Source: Candidatus Eisenbergiella stercorigallinarum (GTDB taxonomy: Bacteria > Bacillota > Clostridia > Lachnospirales > Lachnospiraceae). From it: a stretch of DNA of 19,699 nucleotides. This document shows positions 1-5,992 of this stretch, in pieces. Where the stretch lies: assembly GCA_019120525.1 (NCBI GenBank), contig DWUW01000289.1:1-19699 (forward strand), in the 5' to 3' direction. Under the pieces are notes generated by a model. That model had not been told where the DNA came from. It was given only the letters and a program-made list of their open reading frames with translations, and did not search any database. Both the position numbers and the translations under genes were made by a program. Within the stretch, counting starts at the first letter, position 1. Every line of letters starts with the position of its first letter.

Positions 1-597
1 AAACGACGGGTTCTGCATCCAGGAAACCGCCCCATAAGGAAGCGAGATCCAGAACCTGGCATTCACATACTGGCCATATTCCCGCATCAGACGGATATCC
101 TTCGGCCAGTTCATCCGCGAAAGGATGACATCCGGCACCACGTCGTTCAGCTCGTTCACCAGGCGCTCCGGCTGCCCGCCAAAATCCTCAAAGGCTCCGC
201 GGCCCCTGATATAGAGATTCCCCTGATATTCCTGTATCAGCTCCTCCAGCACCTCCAGTTCCGCCTGTGTATCCGCAAGCAGGTAAACCCTGTTGCGGTT
301 CCGGGACAGCTTGCGCAGCAGCTCCCGCAGATAGACCTTCTCATCAATCTCCCTGATCCGGCTCCTGGCCGCAATGCCCGCCGCCTCAAGCAGGTCCGGT
401 TCCGTGCATACCGTCATATCCAGCTGCTCCAGGCATTCCTTCAGCGATTCATCCTTTGATGCCTGCGCGATCTGCGCGCTGGAAATATACGCGGCAGTAT
501 TCAGCCCTCCGCTTCCGAGGAAGCGGTCCGTATTGCGCAGCGCCTCCCGCGCCGGACAGTCATAAAGGGTGATCCCCAAAATTGTAAACTTCTGCAT
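1..597 (-). CDS. WecG/TagA/CpsF-family glycosyltransferase-like protein (C-terminus cut by window edge)
   Basis: The visible 199 residues start at the ATG at 597 (MQKFTILGITLYDC) and run off the left edge. The fold pattern fits the WecG/TagA/CpsF family, whose members transfer N-acetylmannosamine or related sugars to undecaprenyl-linked acceptors at the membrane: an N-terminal ILGI strand, a YLLADTQAELEVLEELIQEY stretch (about 105-124) matching the family's 'flLGg' nucleotide-sugar region, and VVPDVILSRMNWPKD (about 153-167) matching the 'pDvllvglG.PkQE' region. The match is divergent: the usual T-x-N-A-E is ISSAQ (39-43), the catalytic pDG is TEPD (65-68), PkQE is PKDI, and the late GG-x-FD is not seen. 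I infer a glycosyltransferase fold with altered or lost catalysis. The gene lies 13 nt downstream of the CPBP protease gene, so the two are probably cotranscribed; a GGGGAAGG-type site sits just before the start. Confidence 0.7.
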   Translation of the reverse strand, partial: MQKFTILGITLYDCPAREALRNTDRFLGSGGLNTAAYISSAQIAQASKDESLKECLEQLDMTVCTEPDLLEAAGIAARSRIREIDEKVYLRELLRKLSRNRNRVYLLADTQAELEVLEELIQEYQGNLYIRGRGAFEDFGGQPERLVNELNDVVPDVILSRMNWPKDIRLMREYGQYVNARFWISLPYGAVSWMQNPSF

Positions 598-610
598 ACC
601 TTCCCCAATC

Positions 611-1525
611 TCACAAGAGCGCCAGCAGGATCATATAGGCAAGGCAGAGCGCGACGCCCGCGACAAGGGAAGTGCTGACAAGCTTTCCCCTCTTCCCGCC
701 TCTTTTTCTCTCCTGCCAGAGCCAGCGCACATACTCCCCTCGCCCTTCATTCCCGCACAGCCAGGCCAGTACGCAGCCCGCCAGGGCCGTACAGACCACG
801 GCAAGCACCAGATAAACACCGATCGCCGGAAGCAGCTCCCGCGGCCCCGTTGCCGCCTGGGCCTGCTCCTCCAGCAGCCACGGGAAAAAGCTGCTGTATA
901 CATACATCAAAACCACCGACTGGGCATTAAAGATCATATGCATCAGCATCGGCGCGAGAAGGCTTCCCGTCGCCTCCATCAGGAGCGCCATGGCTACGCC
1001 CAGCGCGAACGCGTAGGGAGCCTGGTTGAAATTCATATGGATCAGCCCAAACAGCAGGGCAGAAAGCAGCACGGCCTTCAGCGCGTTTCCGCTCTTCAGA
1101 TATCCCCGGTAAAGGATCCCCCGGAAAGCGATCTCCTCGCATGCCGGCCCGAAGACAGCCATCATGAAAAACATGACAGGAAACGGATATTCCAGAAGCT
1201 GGCCGCTCATATCCACAACCGTATTGTCAACAAACAGCATGCTGACCGCATTCAGTAAAGTGGCCATGGGGCCCATCAGGAAGGTGAATACAACCACCAT
1301 CAGGACCGATGTGAACTTAAGCCCGTGAAAACACAGGACCCGGTTCGGCCTTTCCCCGGAAAGCAGAAGGGCAAAAAAAGCAGGGACCACCAGCATCATC
1401 TCGCTGATAAAAAGGTTCAGAAGAACGCTCATGGATGTTATTCTTCCAGCCAGGAGCACGATCACTACGGCAAAATGCAGCAGCACCATGCCCAGGAATC
1501 CCCGGTTTGCTTTTCTGTAATTCAT
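611..1525 (-). CDS. CPBP-family intramembrane glutamic endopeptidase (CAAX/ABI protease)
   Basis: This 304-residue polytopic membrane protein carries the three signatures of the CPBP (formerly CAAX protease/ABI) family: E130-E131 followed by R135 in EEIAFRG, H163 in FGLIHMNF, and H196 and N200 in HMIFNA. These residues form the intramembrane active site in the Rce1-like fold. Hydrophobic segments are visible at roughly 10-28, 35-56, 72-100, 114-128, 148-166, 170-192, 198-215, 232-255 and 285-304. Substrates of bacterial family members are mostly unknown; roles include membrane protein processing and bacteriocin self-immunity. No bacteriocin gene is visible nearby, so housekeeping is more likely. 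The ATG start at 1525 follows a GGAAGGGA-type site. It sits between a cvfB-like gene (32 nt upstream) and the WecG-like gene (13 nt downstream), consistent with one operon. Confidence 0.9.
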   Translation of the reverse strand: MNYRKANRGFLGMVLLHFAVVIVLLAGRITSMSVLLNLFISEMMLVVPAFFALLLSGERPNRVLCFHGLKFTSVLMVVVFTFLMGPMATLLNAVSMLFVDNTVVDMSGQLLEYPFPVMFFMMAVFGPACEEIAFRGILYRGYLKSGNALKAVLLSALLFGLIHMNFNQAPYAFALGVAMALLMEATGSLLAPMLMHMIFNAQSVVLMYVYSSFFPWLLEEQAQAATGPRELLPAIGVYLVLAVVCTALAGCVLAWLCGNEGRGEYVRWLWQERKRGGKRGKLVSTSLVAGVALCLAYMILLALL

Positions 1526-1556
1526 CCGTCATCCCTTCCTTCCCTGCGCCGTTTCC

Positions 1557-2393
1557 TTATTTCTTCCGGATCCCCGTCTGCGTGATCTCTATCCTTCCTT
1601 CTTTTAAAAGGTGTCCCACCGCTCTTTTGAACTCGTTCTTGCTCATCTGCATTTTCGCCCGGATCAGCTCCGGCGCCGCCTTATCGTTAAAGGGAAGCGC
1701 TCCGCCGGACTGCCCGATTGCCTCCATAACGCGCTCCGCGTCCTTTCCGATCATCAGATAAGCCTTATCCCGCACGCTCAGGTCCAGCTTGCCGTCCTCG
1801 TGGACAGCCGCCACCCTGGCTTCGATCCGCTCTCCCGCCTTCAGCTGCCCGTACATCTCCCGCGGCGGGATCAGCGCCGAATATTTATCGTCCACCGCCA
1901 CAAAAGCGCCGAACTGCCGGCTGATCTCATACAGATATCCCGTCACCCGGTCGTCCTTCTGATAGGGGCTGTCCGTCCTGAGATAGTGATAGAGCTTCAT
2001 GGTCGCGCAGAGCCTGCCGCTCTTATCCACATACAGCGCCACCGGAAAGCTCTCCCCCACCTTCACCGGCCTGGTCTGCTCCCGGAAAGGGAGGAAAAGA
2101 TCCTTTTCCAGCCCCCAGGAAAGAAACGCGCCCACCTTTCCCGTCTGCGCCACCGTGAGCACCGCCACATCGCCCACGCACAGCGCCGGCTGCGCCGTAG
2201 TAGAGATCAGCCTGTCCTTTGAATCCCGGTAAACGAACACCTCCAGCTCATCTCCCACCGAGCAGCCCGCCGGGACCTGCCTGGCAGGAAGCAGCACCCG
2301 TTCCTCCGGACTTCCTTCCGGCGCCAGGTATACGCCGAATTCAACCCTTTTCACAACCTGAAGCTTCTGTTTTTTCCCAACCTCTATCCGCAT
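1557..2393 (-). CDS. cvfB: CvfB-like S1-domain RNA-binding protein
   Basis: The protein matches the CvfB/YitL family (about 280 residues): three S1-type OB folds followed by a winged-helix domain. The S1-like repeats lie at about 1-60 (VVKRVEFGVYLAPEG), 65-135 (QTGKVGAFLSWGLEKDLFLPF) and 145-210 (YEISRQFGAFVAVDDKYSALIPP); the winged helix is about 215-278 (MQMSKNEFKRAVGHLLKEGRIEI). CvfB of Staphylococcus aureus affects virulence gene expression and binds RNA, but its molecular task is not settled. Start choice: an in-frame TTG lies at 2399, but a GAGAGG site sits 6 nt before the ATG at 2393 and directly abuts the TTG, so the ATG is preferred (278 residues). The start lies 2 nt past the thioesterase stop codon, so translation is probably coupled. 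Confidence 0.88.
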   Translation of the reverse strand: MRIEVGKKQKLQVVKRVEFGVYLAPEGSPEERVLLPARQVPAGCSVGDELEVFVYRDSKDRLISTTAQPALCVGDVAVLTVAQTGKVGAFLSWGLEKDLFLPFREQTRPVKVGESFPVALYVDKSGRLCATMKLYHYLRTDSPYQKDDRVTGYLYEISRQFGAFVAVDDKYSALIPPREMYGQLKAGERIEARVAAVHEDGKLDLSVRDKAYLMIGKDAERVMEAIGQSGGALPFNDKAAPELIRAKMQMSKNEFKRAVGHLLKEGRIEITQTGIRKK

Positions 2394-2395
2394 GC

Positions 2396-3112
2396 TCAAC
2401 CTCTCGCTTTTCTTCTGAATTCCACGATCGCGTAGGGCTGTCCCGACACATCGCAGAGAGATACGCCCACCCGGTCCTCCTCCGTGAAGGCCTCCGGGAC
2501 GATACAGTCGTTTAACAGCGCCGACTTCTTATACTCCGCCCGCATCTGGCCGATCTCAAAGCCCTCCGGCAGATAATCCTGCGCCATATGGATGTACTGC
2601 CCGTTGTTCACATGATGGTTGCTGTCCAGATGCTGCTTTCCCACATAAAAGGCCGGGTGCTTCTCACCCGTCCGGTCAAAGCGGATCTTGCGCGGCTCAT
2701 ACGTCATATCCAGCTTCTCCTCCAGCCGGTACGCGTCCGTCATCTCCCGCGTCGGCCTTGCCGGAAGCCCCGTATGCACATCGATCAGCGTCCAGATGGA
2801 ATTGGCCCGAACAATCTTCTTCCCCGCCTCATCCGCGATGAAAAAATTACGGAAGCCCAGGAAGCTCTTAAAATCATAAGGGAAGGTTCCCACTGTAATC
2901 CTCTCGCACAGCCCGGGATACCGGTCGATCACGATCTGCCAGTAAGACATTACCCACAGCATCCCGACGCGCTCCAGATATTCAATCCCCACTCCCAGCT
3001 CCTCCGACTGGAACGTGGAGCAGTCCTGAAAATAATCCACGATCGACGCGATGGAAAGCTTCCTGTCCGCGTCCAGCTCGCTGTATCTGACCTGTGACTG
3101 AAATGTATACAT
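2396..3112 (-). CDS. acyl-ACP thioesterase (FatA/FatB type, double hot-dog)
   Basis: This 238-residue protein belongs to the bacterial acyl-ACP thioesterase family related to plant FatA/FatB. It hydrolyses acyl-ACP to free fatty acid plus ACP. The N-terminal hot-dog domain (about 1-130) opens with YTFQSQVRYSELDADRKLSIASIVDYFQDCS and contains LWVMSYWQIVIDRYP and the ANSIWTLIDVHTGLPARP strand. The second hot-dog (about 150-238) holds D163-x-N165-x-H167 in HLDSNHHVNNGQYI, the D-x-N-x-H catalytic motif of plant FatB-type enzymes. Length is normal for the bacterial forms. Start choice: an in-frame ATG at 3142 would add ten basic residues, but a GGAAGG site lies just before the ATG at 3112, and homologues begin at this point. 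It is the first gene of the probable operon that continues with cvfB, the CPBP protease and the WecG-like gene. A promoter is visible at 3172-3200. Confidence 0.9.
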   Translation of the reverse strand: MYTFQSQVRYSELDADRKLSIASIVDYFQDCSTFQSEELGVGIEYLERVGMLWVMSYWQIVIDRYPGLCERITVGTFPYDFKSFLGFRNFFIADEAGKKIVRANSIWTLIDVHTGLPARPTREMTDAYRLEEKLDMTYEPRKIRFDRTGEKHPAFYVGKQHLDSNHHVNNGQYIHMAQDYLPEGFEIGQMRAEYKKSALLNDCIVPEAFTEEDRVGVSLCDVSGQPYAIVEFRRKARG

Positions 3113-3171
3113 GTTTCCCTTCCTTTTCCTGCCGCCGCGCATTTTGCCGTTTTTTTCCGGCCTGTCTTTTT

Positions 3172-3200
3172 ATTATACGCAATTACGGCTCATTGTACAA
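3172..3200 (-). promoter_or_regulatory. sigma-A type promoter of the thioesterase operon
   Basis: On the minus strand TTGTAC (3200-3195) and TATAAT (3177-3172) are separated by exactly 17 bp. Transcription would start near 3165, about 50 nt before the thioesterase ATG. It lies just downstream of the tRNA-Gln terminator, so the operon has its own start. Confidence 0.7.
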
Positions 3201-3225
3201 GATTTATGTTTCGATGCCGCCGGGC

Positions 3226-3259
3226 AGAAAAATACCCCGGCAGTTCTTCTCTGCCGGGG
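3226..3259 (-). terminator. intrinsic terminator downstream of tRNA-Gln
   Basis: A perfect 9-bp stem (ccccggcag at 3235-3243 and ctgccgggg at 3251-3259) with a 7-nt loop is followed on the minus strand by TATTTTT (3234-3228). It sits 9 nt beyond the tRNA 3' end and separates the tRNA from the thioesterase promoter. Confidence 0.85.
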
Positions 3260-3268
3260 TTTTCCAAG

Positions 3269-3340
3269 CAGGGCTACAAGGATTCGAACCTTGAAATGAC
3301 GGAGTCAGAGTCCGTTGCCTTACCGTTTGGCGATAGCCCT
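3269..3340 (-). tRNA. tRNA-Gln, anticodon CUG
   Basis: The 72-nt minus-strand sequence folds as a standard cloverleaf. The acceptor stem pairs AGGGCTA (3340-3334) with TAGCCCT (3276-3270), with discriminator G at 3269. The anticodon stem ACGGA/TCCGT encloses the loop CTCTGAC, giving anticodon CTG. The T arm contains GGTTCGAATCC. CCA is not encoded. AGGGCTATCGCCAAACGGTA matches the tRNA-Gln family apart from the A1-U72 pair replacing the more usual U1-A72. In Firmicutes the UUG isoacceptor is usually the main one, so a CUG gene suggests a fairly GC-rich genome with heavy CAG use. Confidence 0.95.
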
Positions 3341-3383
3341 TTATCATGATCTGTCGCAAGCGTTGTGTCACCTGCAAGAATGA

Positions 3384-3412
3384 ATTATATACGATAACCG
3401 TAAGTTTTGCAA
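3384..3412 (-). promoter_or_regulatory. promoter of tRNA-Gln
   Basis: Minus-strand TTGCAA (3412-3407) and a consensus TATAAT (3389-3384) are 17 bp apart. The predicted start near 3377 leaves a leader of about 36 nt before the tRNA. The tRNA is therefore transcribed independently of the glutamine synthetase gene upstream. Confidence 0.85.
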
Positions 3413-3423
3413 GCACTTTTTTT

Positions 3424-3445
3424 AAAAAAAGGAAATTTTTTTCCC
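3424..3445 (-). terminator. weak hairpin with T7 tract after glutamine synthetase gene
   Basis: On the minus strand GGAAA and TTTCC pair around an AAAA loop and are followed immediately by seven T (3430-3424). The stem is only 5 bp, so it would be weak alone, but it lies just upstream of the tRNA promoter and about 35 nt after a strong GC hairpin (3481-3518). The two together may end the glutamine synthetase transcript. Confidence 0.5.
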
Positions 3446-3480
3446 AAAGCCCCTGCCTTCTTTGATCTTCCGCGTCATTG

Positions 3481-3518
3481 CGCCGCCTGCGGCCTGTCTG
3501 ACAGGGCCGCAGGCGGCG
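3481..3518 (-). terminator. strong GC-rich hairpin in the glutamine synthetase 3' UTR
   Basis: A perfect 14-bp stem (3481-3494 with 3505-3518) encloses a 10-nt loop; the loop flank itself contains CTGTC/GACAG, allowing a longer stem by slippage. It starts 37 nt after the stop codon. No T tract follows on either strand, so it is not a textbook intrinsic terminator by itself; it may protect the mRNA 3' end or act with the hairpin at 3424-3445. Confidence 0.6.
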
Positions 3519-3554
3519 AACATCTTCGGACGCTGTTTTGATACCGGCGCCGCT

Positions 3555-5666
3555 TTATACCTCAAACATCAGATCTCCATAGGTCGGGAACGGCCAGTCT
3601 TCCTTATCCACCAGCATCTCCAGCTCGTCGGCAGGCTTTCTCAGCGCCTCCATGGCCGGCATCACCTGATCCTTGTAGAAGAAGGCCTGTTCCTTTCCGT
3701 CCGCCATGGCGGAGGCTTCCGCTTCCGTCTTCTGCAGGGCGGCAAGGGCTTCCCTCATCTCGGTAAGCTTACCGTTCACGCGGGCCAGAAGTTCCGCCTG
3801 CACGGCAGGCTCCACACCGGCCGCCCTCACATCCAGGACTGCCTTCGCCAGCTTCTGCGTATAGCCGGCCACAGCGGGGATGATCTGCTTGGAAGCCATA
3901 TCGATCATGGTCAGGGCCTCGATGTTGATGCTCTTCGCGTAGGTCTCATACTGCACTTCTTCCCGGGCTTCCAGCTCCGCCCTGGTGAAAATATGGAATT
4001 TTTCAAACAGCTTCACAGCCTTTTCCGTGGTGAGCGCGCCCGCGGATTCCACCATGGAGCGGATATTGGGAAGCCCTCTGCGCTCCGCCTCCCGCACCCA
4101 TTCGTCGGAATAGCCGTTTCCGTTGAAAATAATGCGGCAGTGGGCCGTCATATACTCCTTGATCAGGTCATGGACCGCCATCTCAAAGTCCTCCGCCTTC
4201 TCAAGGATGTCCGCAGCCTCGCAGAAGGCTTCCGCCACGATGGCGTTCAGCACCGTATTGGGGCTGGCGATGGAATCGGAGGAGCCAACCATACGGAACT
4301 CAAACTTATTTCCGGTAAAGGCAAAGGGTGAGGTACGGTTGCGGTCAGTGGCGTCCTTGGGCAGGTCGGGCAGGGTGGAAACACCGGTCATCAGCTTGCC
4401 GCCAAGCAGGCAGGAACGGGCCTCACCGGTTTCGATCAGCTGCTTCACCACATCCTCCAGCTGGTCGCCCAGGAATACGGAAATGATGGCCGGAGGAGCC
4501 TCGTTGGCTCCCAGCCTGTGGTCATTTCCCACATCCGCCGCGCTCTGGCGCAGCAGGTCCGCATGGATATCCACCGCCTTCAGGATGCAGGCGAGCACCA
4601 GCAGGAACTGGATGTTTTCATTGGGCGTCTCGCCGGGATCCAGCAGGTTCATGCCGTCATCCGTGGTGATGGACCAGTTGTTGTGCTTGCCGGAGCCGTT
4701 CACGCCGGCAAAGGGCTTCTCGTTCAGCAGGCATCTGAGCCCGTGGCGCTCCGCCACCTTCTTCATGGTCTCCATCACGATCTGGTTGTGATCCACCGCG
4801 ATATTCACCGTCTCATAGATGGGCGCCAGCTCATGCTGGGCTGGAGCCACCTCGTTGTGCTGGGTCTTCGCGGTCACACCCAGCTTCCACAGCTCTATGT
4901 TCAGATCCTTCATGAACGCGCCGATCCGTTCCCGGATGACGCCGAAGTAATGGTCGTCCATTTCCTGGCCCTTGGGGGCGGGAGCTCCGAACAGGGTACG
5001 TCCCGCAAAGATCAGGTCTTCCCTCTTCAGATATTTCTGGCGGTCGATCAGGAAATATTCCTGCTCCGGCCCCACGGAAGGCGTCACTTTGGTAGCCCTG
5101 GTGTTCCCGAAGAGCCGCACGATGCGCAGTGCCTGCTCACTGAGAGCTTCCATGGAACGCAGCAGGGGCGTTTTCTTATCCAGCGCCTCTCCGGTATAGG
5201 AGCAGAACGCCGTGGGGATGCAGAGGATCACGCCCGTCGCGTCCTCCTTCAGGAAGGCCGGGGATGTGATGTCCCACGCGGTATAGCCCCTCGCCTCAAA
5301 GGTCGCGCGCAGGCCGCCCGACGGGAAGCTGGACGCGTCCGGCTCGCCCTTGATCAGCTCTTTTCCGGAAAACTCCATCAGCATCTTTCCGTTCTCATCC
5401 GGATGGCTGACAAAGGAGTCGTGCTTCTCCGCCGTGATTCCGGTCAGCGGCTGGAACCAGTGGGTATAATGGGTGGCGCCGTTTTCCACCGCCCAGTCCT
5501 TCATCGCTTTCGCCACGATATCAGCGGTTGCCAGGGACAGCTCGCCCCCCTGCTCCATGACCTTTTTGACTTCTTTGAAAACATTCTTCGGAAGCCGTTC
5601 CCGCATCGTGCCAAGATTGAACACATTTTTTCCAAACAGTTCTTCCACGTTCAAAAGCTCGCTCAT
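3555..5666 (-). CDS. glnN: glutamine synthetase, type III
   Basis: The protein is about 703 residues, the size of type III glutamine synthetases (type I is about 450), which form glutamine from glutamate, ammonia and ATP in the cytoplasm. Counting from the chosen start, clear family blocks are THYTHWFQPLTGITAEKHDSF (about 65-85), LRATFEARGYTAWD (119-132), PEQEYFLID (200-208, metal-binding glutamates), NEVAPAQHELAP (271-282), NEKPFAGVNGSGKHNNWS (315-332, ATP/glutamate site) and DRNRTSPFAFTGNKFEFRM. Start choice: the ATG at 5666 has GGAGG 5 nt upstream and gives MSELLNVEELFGKNVFN, the usual clostridial N-terminus. An in-frame ATG at 5726 has an even better AGGAGG at 8 nt and would add 20 residues. 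The gene appears monocistronic, with its own promoter, a structured leader and 3' hairpins. There is no adjacent GlnR, PII or glutamate synthase gene, so regulation probably acts through the leader or the protein. Confidence 0.95.
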   Translation of the reverse strand: MSELLNVEELFGKNVFNLGTMRERLPKNVFKEVKKVMEQGGELSLATADIVAKAMKDWAVENGATHYTHWFQPLTGITAEKHDSFVSHPDENGKMLMEFSGKELIKGEPDASSFPSGGLRATFEARGYTAWDITSPAFLKEDATGVILCIPTAFCSYTGEALDKKTPLLRSMEALSEQALRIVRLFGNTRATKVTPSVGPEQEYFLIDRQKYLKREDLIFAGRTLFGAPAPKGQEMDDHYFGVIRERIGAFMKDLNIELWKLGVTAKTQHNEVAPAQHELAPIYETVNIAVDHNQIVMETMKKVAERHGLRCLLNEKPFAGVNGSGKHNNWSITTDDGMNLLDPGETPNENIQFLLVLACILKAVDIHADLLRQSAADVGNDHRLGANEAPPAIISVFLGDQLEDVVKQLIETGEARSCLLGGKLMTGVSTLPDLPKDATDRNRTSPFAFTGNKFEFRMVGSSDSIASPNTVLNAIVAEAFCEAADILEKAEDFEMAVHDLIKEYMTAHCRIIFNGNGYSDEWVREAERRGLPNIRSMVESAGALTTEKAVKLFEKFHIFTRAELEAREEVQYETYAKSINIEALTMIDMASKQIIPAVAGYTQKLAKAVLDVRAAGVEPAVQAELLARVNGKLTEMREALAALQKTEAEASAMADGKEQAFFYKDQVMPAMEALRKPADELEMLVDKEDWPFPTYGDLMFEV

Positions 5667-5681
5667 AAACTCCTCCATTCC

Positions 5682-5697
5682 GCCGTCCGGGGACGGC
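5682..5697 (-). promoter_or_regulatory. small hairpin between the two candidate glnN starts
   Basis: On the minus strand GCCGTC and GACGGC pair around a CCCG tetraloop. The hairpin ends 16 nt before the ATG at 5666 and lies inside the extended reading frame that begins at 5726. It could influence which start is used; this is inference. Confidence 0.35.
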
Positions 5698-5751
5698 TGA
5701 CCGACGTTCTTTGCGTGACCGCGCATTTTCCGCACCTCCTGCAGGGAACCC

Positions 5752-5780
5752 TTTACGAAAACGCTTTTCTTTTTCGTAAA
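5752..5780 (-). promoter_or_regulatory. second leader hairpin of glnN (possible alternative structure)
   Basis: A perfect 10-bp inverted repeat, tttacgaaaa (5752-5761) and ttttcgtaaa (5771-5780), encloses a 9-nt loop. On the minus strand its 5' arm shares bases 5778-5780 with the T tract of the upstream terminator-like hairpin, and its 3' arm ends 26 nt before the ATG at 5726. It follows the terminator structure directly. Confidence 0.55.
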
Positions 5781-5821
5781 AAAAGATGCTCCAAAAACCC
5801 TTTTGGAACATCTTTGTTCAT
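5753..5821 (-). CDS. possible 22-residue leader ORF in the glnN leader
   Basis: An ATG at 5821 opens a frame of 22 codons (MNKDVPKGFLEH, then a Lys/Arg-rich tail ending KAFS) that stops at TAA 5755-5753. It spans both leader hairpins, so ribosomes translating it would disrupt the terminator-like stem. No good ribosome binding site precedes it and it contains no Gln codon, so it is not a classical glutamine-sensing leader peptide. It may be a chance frame. Confidence 0.2.
   Translation of the reverse strand: MNKDVPKGFLEHLFLRKRKAFS
5776..5815 (-). terminator. terminator-like hairpin in the glnN leader (candidate attenuator)
   Basis: Arms 5801-5815 and 5782-5796 pair over 15 bp with a 4-nt loop. 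On the minus strand the only non-Watson-Crick position (5789/5808) is a G-U wobble; on the plus strand it would be a C-A mismatch. The 3' arm runs into a T tract (5784-5778). It lies between the glnN promoter (start near 5851) and the glnN ribosome binding site, where a terminator would control readthrough. No T-box motif was recognised, and no ANTAR-type tandem hairpin could be confirmed by eye. Confidence 0.7.
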
Positions 5822-5857
5822 GATATCACTATTCAGAAATCCGCTTTCACGTTACTT

Positions 5858-5886
5858 ACCATACCTCTTTTCCGCCCAAAATGCAA
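5858..5886 (-). promoter_or_regulatory. promoter of glnN
   Basis: Minus-strand TTGCAT (5886-5881) and TATGGT (5863-5858) are spaced by 17 bp. The predicted start near 5851 gives a leader of about 125 nt to the ATG at 5726 or 185 nt to the ATG at 5666. Confidence 0.6.
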
Positions 5887-5914
5887 GCGAAAAAATGAAT
5901 TTTGGATGCTTTCA

Positions 5915-5954
5915 CAAAAATCTGCGCGGATTTCCGCCTTCTGCGGGTCAGATT
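5915..5954 (-). terminator. probable terminator of the rnjA-trhP operon
   Basis: On the minus strand AATCTG (5954-5949) and CAGATT (5924-5919) enclose a nested GCGGA/TCCGC hairpin and are followed by TTTTTG. The internal loop is asymmetric, so strength is uncertain. It lies between the U32 peptidase stop codon (5993) and the glnN promoter. Confidence 0.5.
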
Positions 5955-5992
5955 ATCATAAAACAGCCGTCCGGTTTTTCTGCTCCATATTA

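Noticed and set aside
5740..5760. GGGTTCCC near the glnN start as a T-box remnant
   Set aside because: The T-box antiterminator core and specifier stem are not present; the match is only a short palindrome.
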